Part shown: positions 36,841 to 48,033 of the stretch, in pieces
How the letters are laid out: each line of letters opens with the position of its first letter
Position numbering within the stretch: the first letter of the stretch is position 1
NCBI GenBank assembly: GCA_016220085.1
Contig: JACRIN010000010.1
Location: 46,734 to 110,733, forward strand
Direction of reading: 5' to 3'
Source of the DNA: Planctomycetota bacterium
Lineage (GTDB): Bacteria; Planctomycetota; UBA1135; GCA-002686595
Length of the DNA: 64,000 bases
The notes under the pieces: generated by a model
Told to the model about the DNA's origin: nothing
Seen by the model: only the letters and a program-made list of their open reading frames with translations
Databases searched by the model: none
Translations under genes and position numbers: made by a program

Positions 36841-36999
36841 GACCGCCGTACGTTACCAACCCGGCGCGGATCGCCGCGACCGATCGCCGGAGCCCGATCG
36901 CTCGGGTGCGGATCCGCGCCGATCGCTATCGTGTGCACCGCCGCTCGGAGCCACGGCTCGACGGACGGCGCGTGCTCGAAGGTCCCAAAGGTGTAGGCA

Positions 37000-38862
37000 A
37001 TGGCTCGAAGCTCCGGTCGCGTGCTGATCGTCCGTTCGTTCCCGCTGGTCGCGTGCGTCGCGCTCGCGACGTCCTCCGCGAACGCCCAAGCCGCCGAGAA
37101 GGCCGCGCCCGTCTTCGTCGACGGCCAGGCGCAAGTCGTCGAGGCGTTCAAGGACAAGAAGGCGTGGCTCCAGTACGACCTGTGGGTCGAGACGAGCTTC
37201 GACTCCGACGGCGACGGAGATCCCGATCGCGTCCACGTCGACGTTACGCGGCAAGCGCAGACGGAGAGCGAAGGCCTGAAGGTCCCGGTGATCTACGAGA
37301 CGAGCCCCTACTTCTCCGGCACCGGCGCGAGCGACAGCGAGTACTTCTGGGATCCGAAGCAAGAGCTCGGCGAGAAGCCGCCGAAGCGCCATCCGATGCC
37401 GCCGATCGAATTCGAATCGAAGCGGCCGTTGATGTCGCGCTCGCTGATCGACGCGTGGGTGCCGCGCGGCTTCGCGGTCGTGCACTCGGCGTCGCCGGGC
37501 ACCGGGCTCTCCGAAGGTTGCCCGACCGTCGGCGGCTCGAACGAAGCGCTCGCTCCGAAAGCGGTGATCGATTGGCTCAACGGTCGCGCGAAGGGCTACA
37601 CGCTGCCCGACGGCGGCGAAGAGGTGAAAGCCCCGTGGTCGACCGGCAAGGTCGCCATGACCGGCACGTCGTACAACGGCACGTTGCCGCTCGCCGCGGC
37701 GACCACCGGAGTCGACGGGTTGATGCTCGTGATCCCGGATGCGCCGAACACGTCGTACTACCACTACTACCGCTCGAACGGGCTCGTTCGCCATCCGGGC
37801 GGGTACATGGGCGAGGACGTCGACGTGCTCTACGACTTCATCAACAGCGGCGACCCGAAGCGCCGCGATTGGTGCAACGACCACGTGCGCGACCAGATGA
37901 TGGCCGAGGGCTTCGATCGGAGGCACGGCGACTACAACGACTTCTGGGCCGGGCGCGACTACTTCAACGCGCTCGCCGGCGTGAAGTGCGCGGTGTTCCT
38001 CTCGCACGGGCTCTCCGATTGGAACGTGATGCCGAGCCACAGCATTCGGATCTACGAAGGGCTGAAGGCGCTCGGGCAACGTCCGGCGCTCTACCTGCAC
38101 CAAGGCGGCCACGGCGGACCGCCGCCGCGCGAGACGATGAATCGTTGGTTCTCGCACTACCTCTACGGCGTCGAGAACGGCGCCGAGCAGGATCCGCGCG
38201 TCTGGATCGTGCGCGAAGGCGCGAAGCGCGACGAGCCGACGCCCTACCCCGACTACCCGAACCCGGCGGCGGCGCCGGTGATGCTGTACCTCGGCAAGGG
38301 CGGCGAGACCGCGGGCTCGCTCGGCGTCGAGAAGCGCGACAAGCAAGGCAAGGAGGAGCTCGTCGACGACGTCGCGATCACCGGCGCGCTGCTCGCGAAG
38401 ACCGAGGACTCCGAGAACCGACTGATCTACGCGACGCCGACGCTGACGAAGCCGCTGCATCTCTCGGGCACGCCGCGGATCACGCTACGACTCGCGAGCA
38501 ACCGACCGGCCGCGAATTTGTCGGTGTGGCTGGTGACGTTCCCGTGGACCGACTCGAAGGACTCCGACGCGAACGTGATCACGCGCGGCTGGGCCGACCC
38601 GCAGAATCACGACTCGCTGACAAAGGGCGCACCGCTCGCGCCCGGCAAGTTCTACGACCTGTCGTTCGAGCTCGTCTCCGACGACCAGATCGTGCCCGAG
38701 GGCAAGCGCATCGGGCTGATGATCTTCTCGAGCGACCGCGACTTCACGCTGTGGCCGCCGAAGGGCACCAAGCTGACGCTCGACCTCGACGCGACCAGCC
38801 TCGAGCTCCCGATCGTCGGCGGCGCCGAGGCATACGGGCAAGCGACCGCGGCCGCGAAATAG
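37000..38862 (+). CDS. Secreted S15-family peptidase/acyl hydrolase (Xaa-Pro dipeptidyl-peptidase/CocE-like)
   Basis: 620 residues. Signal peptide at about 1-30 (RSFPLVACVALATSSANA). The alpha/beta-hydrolase triad can be read as Ser224 in GTSYNGT, Asp340 in SHGLSDWNV and His371 in QGGHGGP. The C-terminal part (about 440-615) fits the jelly-roll PepX_C domain (ITLRLASNRPAANLSVWLV). The match to Xaa-Pro dipeptidyl-peptidases is good across the length; the family also includes ester hydrolases. AAAGGTG precedes the ATG at 37000. Confidence 0.85.
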   Translation: MARSSGRVLIVRSFPLVACVALATSSANAQAAEKAAPVFVDGQAQVVEAFKDKKAWLQYDLWVETSFDSDGDGDPDRVHVDVTRQAQTESEGLKVPVIYETSPYFSGTGASDSEYFWDPKQELGEKPPKRHPMPPIEFESKRPLMSRSLIDAWVPRGFAVVHSASPGTGLSEGCPTVGGSNEALAPKAVIDWLNGRAKGYTLPDGGEEVKAPWSTGKVAMTGTSYNGTLPLAAATTGVDGLMLVIPDAPNTSYYHYYRSNGLVRHPGGYMGEDVDVLYDFINSGDPKRRDWCNDHVRDQMMAEGFDRRHGDYNDFWAGRDYFNALAGVKCAVFLSHGLSDWNVMPSHSIRIYEGLKALGQRPALYLHQGGHGGPPPRETMNRWFSHYLYGVENGAEQDPRVWIVREGAKRDEPTPYPDYPNPAAAPVMLYLGKGGETAGSLGVEKRDKQGKEELVDDVAITGALLAKTEDSENRLIYATPTLTKPLHLSGTPRITLRLASNRPAANLSVWLVTFPWTDSKDSDANVITRGWADPQNHDSLTKGAPLAPGKFYDLSFELVSDDQIVPEGKRIGLMIFSSDRDFTLWPPKGTKLTLDLDATSLELPIVGGAEAYGQATAAAK

Positions 38863-39200
38863 TCGCGCAGTCGCCGGCGGAGTCGACCTCGCGGCGGACG
38901 GACGCTTCGGAGCAAGCGACCACCGTGACGTGGCTTGCGCATCGGTTCCGCGCACCGCGCCGACGTCTTGGACGGCGCGGAGTCGGCCGAGCCGCCGCGT
39001 CGCGCGCCGCGAGGCGGAGCGCTCGTCGATCGGCGGCTCGCCGCGCCGCTGCGCTCTCGTACCCATGCGCACGAGAGCGAAGTCGCGAAGGAGCGCCGGC
39101 GCGAGAGTCGAGCGCTGCCGTGACACGTCCCTTTCGCGCGAGCGACAGAACGCTGTTCGCGCGCCGCTATCGTCGACGCCTTGGGAACGGAGGTCGCGCC
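38863..39200. other. 338-bp region without a gene
   Basis: Very GC-rich sequence between the S15 peptidase and PD40 genes. The only element I can point to is GGAGGT near 39188-39194, the ribosome binding site for the next gene. Confidence 0.4.
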
Positions 39201-40187
39201 TTGAACGTGCAACGCAATCGTCGTCTCTGGGCTTGCCTCGCTTCGATGACCCTGATCGGGTGGACTCCCGCGGATGACGCCCAAGTCGGCACCGCCGCGC
39301 CCGCGGCGCCCGCGACGAAAGGAGCCTTCTTCGGACTCGCACCACCGAGCGACACGCCGAAGCCCTTCGCGCCGGAGCTGCTCGCCGCGGTCAGTCCGTT
39401 CGTCGAGGCGACCGCGTTCTCGCCGGGCGGCAACGCCTTCTTCCTCTCGGTCGGAACCGCCGACTACTCGCAAGCGAAGCTCTACGTCACCGAGTGGGTG
39501 GACGGCGCCTGGACACCGTTCGTCGAGCCGAGCTTCACGGCCGGCTTCACGTACTCCCACGAGCCGGTGTTCCTGCCCGGCGGCTCGACGCTGATCTTCA
39601 CCGGCAAACACACGACGGCCACGACCGACCTCTGGGCCGTGACTCGCACCGAGCGCGGTTGGAGCGAGCCGTCGCGATTGCCCGCTCCGATCAACGGAGA
39701 CGCCGACGAATTCCGCGGCTGCCCCGCGCTCGACCGGACGTTCTACTTCGGATCGAACCGCAGCGGGATGCTGCAGGTCTACCGCGCGTCCGCCTTCGGC
39801 ACGCCGACGCCGCGGGTCGAGCTCGTCGGTCCGCCGATCGACGTCGAAGCCTTCGATGGCGATCCGTGCGTGGCGCCCGACGGCCGCTTCCTGCTCTTCT
39901 ACTCGGGTCGCAGCGGAACGAGCGCGGACTTGTACGTCAGCTTTCGAACCGAGCAAGGCGCGTGGGGCGAGCCGCTCGACCTCGGCCCCGACTTCAACAC
40001 CGCGGCCGACGAGTACGGGGCTCACCTCTCGTCCGACGGCAAGCACCTGTTCTTCACCCGCCACACGACGCAGGGGAACACGATCCTGTGGGTGCTGACG
40101 TCGGCGATCGACGCGCTGAAGCCGAAGGCGAAGGCGTCGAGCGTAGGGCCCGACACGGGCGATCGAGAGCGCGAGAGCGGCACGTAG
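39201..40187 (+). CDS. Exported PD40/TolB-like repeat protein
   Basis: 328 residues from a TTG start, chosen because GGAGGT lies 7 nt upstream and a signal-like segment follows (RRLWACLASMTLIGWTPADDA). Four or five PD40 repeats are visible: ATAFSPGGNAFFLSVG, SHEPVFLPGGSTLIFTGK, DGDPCVAPDGRFLLFYSG and GAHLSSDGKHLFFTR. The layout matches the C-terminal propeller of TolB and OmpA-associated PD40 proteins. It lacks the Cys-containing C-terminal domain of the other propellers here. Role unknown. Confidence 0.75.
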   Translation: MNVQRNRRLWACLASMTLIGWTPADDAQVGTAAPAAPATKGAFFGLAPPSDTPKPFAPELLAAVSPFVEATAFSPGGNAFFLSVGTADYSQAKLYVTEWVDGAWTPFVEPSFTAGFTYSHEPVFLPGGSTLIFTGKHTTATTDLWAVTRTERGWSEPSRLPAPINGDADEFRGCPALDRTFYFGSNRSGMLQVYRASAFGTPTPRVELVGPPIDVEAFDGDPCVAPDGRFLLFYSGRSGTSADLYVSFRTEQGAWGEPLDLGPDFNTAADEYGAHLSSDGKHLFFTRHTTQGNTILWVLTSAIDALKPKAKASSVGPDTGDRERESGT

Positions 40188-40343
40188 TCGAACAAACGTC
40201 CGCGCGTCGCCGCCCGATCGCTGGCTTCGCGGCGAGCGCCGGGGCGCTTTGCTCGAGACCGAAGGAAGCGGATCGCCGGCGCTGCAGTCCGGATTCGCCG
40301 ACGCCCGTGCTCGCCCTCGTCCGACGCCTCGCGTCGCGACCGA

Positions 40344-41531
40344 TCAGCGATCGGGTTCGGGCGGAAACCCGGGCGTCGCGCGCACCTCGAAGCGCTCGCC
40401 GTCGACTCGCACGAACAGCGCTTCGACGTCGCTCTGCGTCTCGAGCCAACGCAGCCCCTCGTCGGCGCCCAGCACGAGCAACGCCGTCGCGAGCGCGTCG
40501 GCCCGCGCGCACGTCGGCGCGAGCACCGTCACCGAGACCGTTTCGTGCGTCGCGTTCCGGCCGGTGCGAGGGTCGACGACGTGGTGGACGCGCTGCGCTC
40601 CGGCCGCGCGCGCGCGGCGGTAGCTGCCCGACGTCGCCAGCGCGCGATCGGAGAGCTCGACGCGGCGCAGGAGCTCGTCGCCGAACTCCGAGCCCTCGCG
40701 CGGCACCTCGATCCCGACGAGCCACGGGCTGCCGTCGAGCTTGGTGCCGTGCGCGCGCACCTCGCCGCCGAGCTCGATCAGCCACGCGCGCGCGCCGAGC
40801 GCGTCGAGCGTCGCGCCGAGTCGATCGACCGCGTCGCCGGGAGCGATGCCGGAGAGGTCGAGCTCGAGCTCGGGGTCGAGCTTCGCGAGCGAGCCGCGCT
40901 CGACGCGCAGCTTGGCGACGCCGACGCGCTCGCGCGCCGCGGCGAGCGCGGCTTCGTCGACCTCGCCCTCGCCGCCTTCGGCCGCGAAGCCGAGTGCGCG
41001 CACCAACGGCAGCACGGTCGGGTCGAATGCGCCGCCGGTGAGGTGCGCGAACGAGATCGCGCGCGCGACGAGCTCCGAGAGCTCGCTCGACACGGCGAAC
41101 GGCGCCGTCGAACGCTGCGCATCGAAGCGGGCGAGCTCGCTGGTCGGGTCCCACGTGCTCGCGCGCGCCGTGACGGCCGCGAGCTCGGCCGCGACCGCGC
41201 GCTCGAGCTCCGCCGGTTCGACGTCCGCGCTCGCGACGCATGTCACCGCGTAGCTCGTCCCCATCGACCGGCCGACGAACTCGCGCACGAGGAGCTCGCG
41301 CTCGCCGCACGCGCCGAGCACGCAGAGCACACCGGCGCTCGCCGCCGCGCCGAGCTTCGCGAGCGGCCGACGCGCATCTGGCCGGTGCGCAACTAGCGGC
41401 TGCACAACTGGCGGGTGCGCAAATGGGCGACTCGCAACTGGCCGACGCACGACGAGCGGGCGCGGCGCGCGCGAGCGAAGGCACTCGACCGCGTGCTCGG
41501 CGAACGATCGCTCTGCCGCCAAGACCTTCAA
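40344..41531 (-). CDS. apbE: ApbE-family FAD:protein FMN transferase, lipoprotein
   Basis: 395 residues if started at the TTG (41531) that overlaps the upstream antiporter stop. Later starts (GTG at 41450 or 41405) give a more usual signal peptide, so the start is uncertain. A lipobox (LCVLGAC) gives a lipidated Cys. Family marks: FVGRSMGTSYAV, FDPTVLPLVRALGF, LDLSGIAPGDAVDRLG, LIELGGEVRAHG, SGSYRR and VHHVVDPRTGRNA, then RADALATALLVLG. In most members the GIAPGDAVD segment is GIAKGYAVD, so the Lys is replaced by Pro here. ApbE attaches FMN to a threonine of target proteins outside the cytoplasm. No obvious target lies next to it. Confidence 0.8.
   Translation of the reverse strand: MKVLAAERSFAEHAVECLRSRAPRPLVVRRPVASRPFAHPPVVQPLVAHRPDARRPLAKLGAAASAGVLCVLGACGERELLVREFVGRSMGTSYAVTCVASADVEPAELERAVAAELAAVTARASTWDPTSELARFDAQRSTAPFAVSSELSELVARAISFAHLTGGAFDPTVLPLVRALGFAAEGGEGEVDEAALAAARERVGVAKLRVERGSLAKLDPELELDLSGIAPGDAVDRLGATLDALGARAWLIELGGEVRAHGTKLDGSPWLVGIEVPREGSEFGDELLRRVELSDRALATSGSYRRARAAGAQRVHHVVDPRTGRNATHETVSVTVLAPTCARADALATALLVLGADEGLRWLETQSDVEALFVRVDGERFEVRATPGFPPEPDR
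41371..41475. repeat. 15-bp tandem repeat in the apbE leader
   Basis: At least five units such as GTGCGCAACTAGCGG, CTGCACAACTGGCGG, GTGCGCAAATGGGCG and ACTCGCAACTGGCCG follow each other. On the minus strand they read as a five-residue repeat (VVRRP, VASRP, FAHPP, VVQPL, VAHRP, DARRP) before the lipoprotein signal. Confidence 0.7.
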
Positions 41532-42928
41532 CGGAAGAAGACGAGCGTCACGACCACGAAGATCGGGATCAGGATCGCGATCGAGTAGCCCATGTACCCG
41601 AAGAAGCTCGGCATGCGCACGCCGTTCTCTTCCGCGATCGACTTCACCATGAAATTCGGGCCGTTGCCGATGTAGGTGTTCGCGCCCATGAAAACGGAAC
41701 CGCACGAGATCGCGGCGAGCAGGAGCTCGCTCGCTCCGCCCTTCGCGAGCAGGTTGCCGAGGAACGCACCTTCGAGCGGCACGCCTTCGAGCCCCGCCGC
41801 GGTCGCCGAGAACGCGAGGTACGTCGGCGCGTTGTCGAGGAAGCTCGAGAGCACACCGCTCGCCCAGAAGAACTGCCATGGCTCGGCGAGCGTGAACGCG
41901 TGACCGAAGACTTCGCGTTGGCCTTGGCTCCACGCATTGAGGATCAGCAGCGCGGGCCCCATCGTCACGAAGATGCCCGCGAAGAGCACCGCGACCTCGA
42001 CGATCGGCCCGAACGTGAAGCGATTCTCGCGCCGCACGCTCGCCTTGGTCGTCGCGAACGACCAACCGGCGAGGCCGAGCATCGCGATCTCCTGCACGCC
42101 GAAGTGCCACGGCTTGCCGCCGTTCCAGAGCCCGGAGCCCGACGCGACGATCACGCCGACGATCGCGAGCAGGAAGAGGAGGTTGCTCTTGCCGTCGAGT
42201 CCGAATTTCGCGTGGTGCTGCACCGCTTCGAGCTGCGAGCCCTTGCGCTCGAGCTCCTCGCGATTCAGCACGATCTGATCCCACACGTTGAAGACGAAGA
42301 GCAGCAGCACGTTGACGAGCAGCCACTCCTTCCAGAGGCGCAGCGTCCACTCGAACGGCACGCCCTTCAGGAAACCGAGGAAGAGTGGCGGATCGCCGAG
42401 CGGCGTCAAAAGTCCGCCGCAGTTCGAGACCGTGAAGATGAAGAAGACGACCAGGTGCACCTTGCGCCTGCGCGGCGCGTTCGCGCGCAGGAACGGACGG
42501 ATCAGCACCATCGACGCGCCGGTCGTGCCGATCAGGTTCGCGAGCACCGCGCCGAGCCCGAGGATCGCGCTGTTGACCAGCGGCGTGCCCGACAGCGAGC
42601 CCTTGACGAAGATGCCGCCGGAGACCACGAACAGCGCGACGAGCAGCGCGAGGAAGGAGACGTACTCCTCGCCCTTCTCCAGCAGGTTGTGCCCACCGGC
42701 CGCGCCGTGCGCGAAGACCATGTACGCGACGATCGGCAGCGCGCAGACGGCGACGACCTTCGCCTTGTTCGCGTTGTGCTCCCACCAGTGCGCGGCGAAG
42801 AGCGGGAAGACCGCGATCGCGAGCAAGAGCAGCGCGAACGGGACGACGGTCCAGAGCGGCAGGGTCGCGCCGAGCGAGCCGTCGCTCGCCATGGACGCGG
42901 TCAGCGCGAGGTTCGGGAGGGTGCTCAT
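41528..42928 (-). CDS. nhaD: NhaD-type sodium/proton antiporter
   Basis: 466 residues from the ATG at 42928; an ATG at 42952 is an alternative. Twelve or so helices. Family marks: GLGAVLANLIGTTGASMVLIRP, VFFIFTVSNCGGLLTPLGDPPL, SSFLDNAPTYLAF and GSVFMGANTYIGNGPNFMVK, the last two being the conserved re-entrant segments of the ion transporter superfamily. It should exchange Na+ for H+ across the inner membrane. The apbE frame overlaps its stop (TTGA), so the two are probably cotranscribed. Confidence 0.85.
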   Translation of the reverse strand: MSTLPNLALTASMASDGSLGATLPLWTVVPFALLLLAIAVFPLFAAHWWEHNANKAKVVAVCALPIVAYMVFAHGAAGGHNLLEKGEEYVSFLALLVALFVVSGGIFVKGSLSGTPLVNSAILGLGAVLANLIGTTGASMVLIRPFLRANAPRRRKVHLVVFFIFTVSNCGGLLTPLGDPPLFLGFLKGVPFEWTLRLWKEWLLVNVLLLFVFNVWDQIVLNREELERKGSQLEAVQHHAKFGLDGKSNLLFLLAIVGVIVASGSGLWNGGKPWHFGVQEIAMLGLAGWSFATTKASVRRENRFTFGPIVEVAVLFAGIFVTMGPALLILNAWSQGQREVFGHAFTLAEPWQFFWASGVLSSFLDNAPTYLAFSATAAGLEGVPLEGAFLGNLLAKGGASELLLAAISCGSVFMGANTYIGNGPNFMVKSIAEENGVRMPSFFGYMGYSIAILIPIFVVVTLVFFR

Positions 42929-42995
42929 GGCAGGTGCGCCAGGGAAACGCACGAGTCCGACGGAGGGAAGAGCGGAGCTCGAAATTCTCGGGGCT

Positions 42996-43043
42996 CCCGA
43001 AAGACCGCGACGCGGCCCGCACCGAGGCGCGGACCGCGTCGCG
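42996..43043 (-). terminator. Terminator-like hairpin after the M16 peptidase gene
   Basis: A perfect 10-bp stem (CGCGACGCGG at 43006-43015, CCGCGTCGCG at 43034-43043) with an 18-nt loop is followed on the minus strand by GTCTTTCGG. It lies between the M16 peptidase stop and the antiporter start. The U tract is only three bases long. Confidence 0.5.
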
Positions 43044-43060
43044 AAGAGCTCCGGCGAGTC

Positions 43061-45952
<2,892 letters not shown>

Positions 45953-46393
45953 CGGGGTTCCTCGGATGCGTCGCAGAACGAAAGGGGGCGAACACGATAT
46001 CCGCGGCGTCCGCGCCCGCCAACGACGGCGAGCATGCGCACGAGGCCTTACGTCGATCGTGCTCCGCCGCGCAGGGCTCGCGGACCCGCGAAAGGTCGGA
46101 CGAGGCTGCTCGGTGCCGCCAAGTGTCGACTCACAGGTCGCCCGACGGCGCCCGGCGTCCGCGCCGAAGCCGCTCGGTAGGGCCGAACGGGGGCGCCGAA
46201 GCCGCTCGGCAACGTCGATTCGTGGCACTACCGGGCACCGCGCAGCTTGGCGCTCGGCGGTTGGCATTCGGCGCGCGGCTCGCGTCGCGCAGCACTCGGC
46301 ACTCAGCACTCAGCACGCGTCGCTCAGCACTCGACGCGCGGCGCCCGGCAACGAGGGGCCGCGCGTCGGTCGGAAGTCAGCTCGAGCTCGCGC
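45953..46393. other. 441-bp region without a gene, with heptanucleotide repeats
   Basis: No credible gene. It should hold the promoter of the M16 peptidase gene at its left end. The right part is a heptanucleotide repeat array, listed separately. Confidence 0.5.
46242..46353. repeat. Heptanucleotide tandem repeat array, consensus near AGCACTC/GGCGCTC
   Basis: About 16 consecutive 7-base units can be read in phase, for example GGCGCTC, GGCGGTT, GGCATTC, GGCGCGC, AGCACTC, GGCACTC, AGCACTC, AGCACGC, GTCGCTC, AGCACTC, GACGCGC. The best-preserved part is 46291-46332. Seven is not a multiple of three and no frame looks coding. Confidence 0.65.
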
Positions 46394-47071
46394 TCACTTG
46401 CGCCCGGCCCACGCCGGTTGCTTGGCGAGCAGTTCGCGCGCCGCGCGCTCGGCGTCGGGGCGGTTCATCTTCTGCATCGGGATGAAGTAGCCGTTGATGC
46501 AGCCTTCGAGGATCGCGTCGTAGGGCTTGAGCTCGCCGTGCTCGTCGACGCAGTAGTTGCAGAACATCTGGCCGGGCTTGGCGTCGGTCAGCGGCATGCT
46601 GCACGACTGACACGTCGAGAGCGCGACTAACGTGTAGAGCGTCAGTCGATATCCGTCGGGATCGGCGATCGTGAAATCGCGCTGGCCGTAGAACTGAGTC
46701 TTCGGCGCGCTCGCTTTCACGCCGCGCTTCACGAGCCGCGCGTGGAACGCGTCGACGTCGGGCACCGCGACGTACGCGACCATGCCGATGCCCGCTTTGT
46801 GCGCACCGAACTCGCGCGCTTCGTCGAGCTTCTCCGCGCACTCCGGCGAATCCGCGGGCATCCATTTCTTGACGTCGTCGGGGCTCATGTGCTGGCCGAG
46901 CATGATCGCTTGGCGGTCGAGGACGAGATTCGCCCACAAGGGACGCTCCTTGTCCGGCCACGCTTCGCGCAGCTCGAAGCCGAGCATTTCACGATAGAAC
47001 GCGAGGCTCTTCGCCATGTCGCGCACGGTCAGCATCAGGCACAACGGGTACTGCTTGATCTCTTGGCTCAT
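46394..47071 (-). CDS. VOC (glyoxalase-fold) protein with a C-terminal zinc-ribbon domain
   Basis: 225 residues from the ATG at 47071, which has AGGAGA upstream. Residues about 1-130 form one VOC module: LMLTVRDMAKSLAFYREMLGF, then PDVDAFHARLVKRGVK and FTIADPDGYRLTLYT. Residues about 140-225 hold a cysteine cluster (CQSCSMPL, MFCNYCVDEHGEL) of the type seen in short zinc-ribbon domains. VOC proteins bind small ligands or act as lyases, isomerases or resistance factors; the substrate is not evident. Cytoplasmic, apparently monocistronic. Confidence 0.8.
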   Translation of the reverse strand: MSQEIKQYPLCLMLTVRDMAKSLAFYREMLGFELREAWPDKERPLWANLVLDRQAIMLGQHMSPDDVKKWMPADSPECAEKLDEAREFGAHKAGIGMVAYVAVPDVDAFHARLVKRGVKASAPKTQFYGQRDFTIADPDGYRLTLYTLVALSTCQSCSMPLTDAKPGQMFCNYCVDEHGELKPYDAILEGCINGYFIPMQKMNRPDAERAARELLAKQPAWAGRK

Positions 47072-47475
47072 CGGAATCTCCTGTCGCCCAGTCACCGAAC
47101 GCGGACGAGCCTAGCGCGAAGTCCACGATCCGGGGGCGCGCTCGTACAGGAAGCGCGTAAGGTCCGCGCGAGTTCAGGGTGGGCCGAAGCTGAGCCCGCG
47201 CCAAGCCGGGCCCCAATCCCGATTCGCAGCGGCGCCGGCGACCGTGCGCTCGCTCTCGGAGCGTGCGGTCGACTGCAAGAGGTCGTCCGCGGAACTCATC
47301 CGACCCGGAGCGGTGCAGCGCCTCGCTCGAGCCCGCGACCCGACGTCCGATAGGCGCGCCGACCGTACGCCCCACCGCAACACACGCACGCCGAGGCGCT
47401 CGATCCGCGGAGCGCGCGATCCGCTTCTCCCGGTTTCTTTGAGGACTTCGTGAGTCCGAGGACAATGGCCGGCGC
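47072..47475. other. 404-bp divergent region without a gene
   Basis: It separates the VOC gene (minus) from the ECF sigma gene (plus) and should carry promoters for both. I see no clear repeat or hairpin. Confidence 0.4.
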
Positions 47476-48033
47476 ATGGCCGTCGAGAGTTCGAGCAGAG
47501 CCGCTTCGGGCGGATTCGATGTGGACTCGCTCGAGCGCTGGTTGAACACCTTTCGCGGACCGTTGATCGGGTTGCTGGCGTCCTGGGGCCGCAACTGGCG
47601 CGACGCGGAGGAGTTCGCGGCCGACGCGTTCGCGGAGGCTTGGATCGCGCGCTCGCGCTTCCTCGGAGATCCGCACGACGTCGAAGCTGTCGGCGCGTGG
47701 TTGCGCGGCATCGCGTTCCGCTTGCACTCGGCGTCGCAACGAAACGCAGCCGTGCGGCGCGCGGAACCGCTCGACCGCGTCGAGCCCGCGGAGGCCGCGG
47801 TCGAAGCGGACGAACGGTCCGACGTGCTCGCCGCGGCGCTCGCGAAGCTGAAGCCGGCGCAACAGACGATCCTCCGCATGCACTACCTCGAGCAGACGAA
47901 CGTGCGCGAGGTCGCCGCGCTGCTCGGCGTGACGGTCAAGGCGGCCGAAGAGCGCCTCTACCAAGCGCGCAAGGAACTGCGCGAGCTCGCGCAGCGCGAG
48001 CTGCGGCGCCGAGGGCACGGAGGGCGGTCATGA
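47476..48033 (+). CDS. ECF-type RNA polymerase sigma factor
   Basis: 185 residues. Region 2 lies around FRGPLIGLLASWGRNWRDAE and FAADAFAEAWIARSRF. Region 4 lies around LKPAQQTILRMHYLEQTNVR followed by EVAALLGVTVKAAEERLYQAR, the helix-turn-helix for the -35 element. It is a plain soluble sigma factor, unlike the two fused ones in the window. Its stop overlaps the start of the next gene (ATGA), so the membrane protein at 48030 is its likely regulator. Confidence 0.88.
   Translation: MAVESSSRAASGGFDVDSLERWLNTFRGPLIGLLASWGRNWRDAEEFAADAFAEAWIARSRFLGDPHDVEAVGAWLRGIAFRLHSASQRNAAVRRAEPLDRVEPAEAAVEADERSDVLAAALAKLKPAQQTILRMHYLEQTNVREVAALLGVTVKAAEERLYQARKELRELAQRELRRRGHGGRS

Noticed and set aside
46242..46353. 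CRISPR array suggested by regular short repeats
   Set aside because: Units are 7 bp with no spacers, and no cas genes are present in the window.
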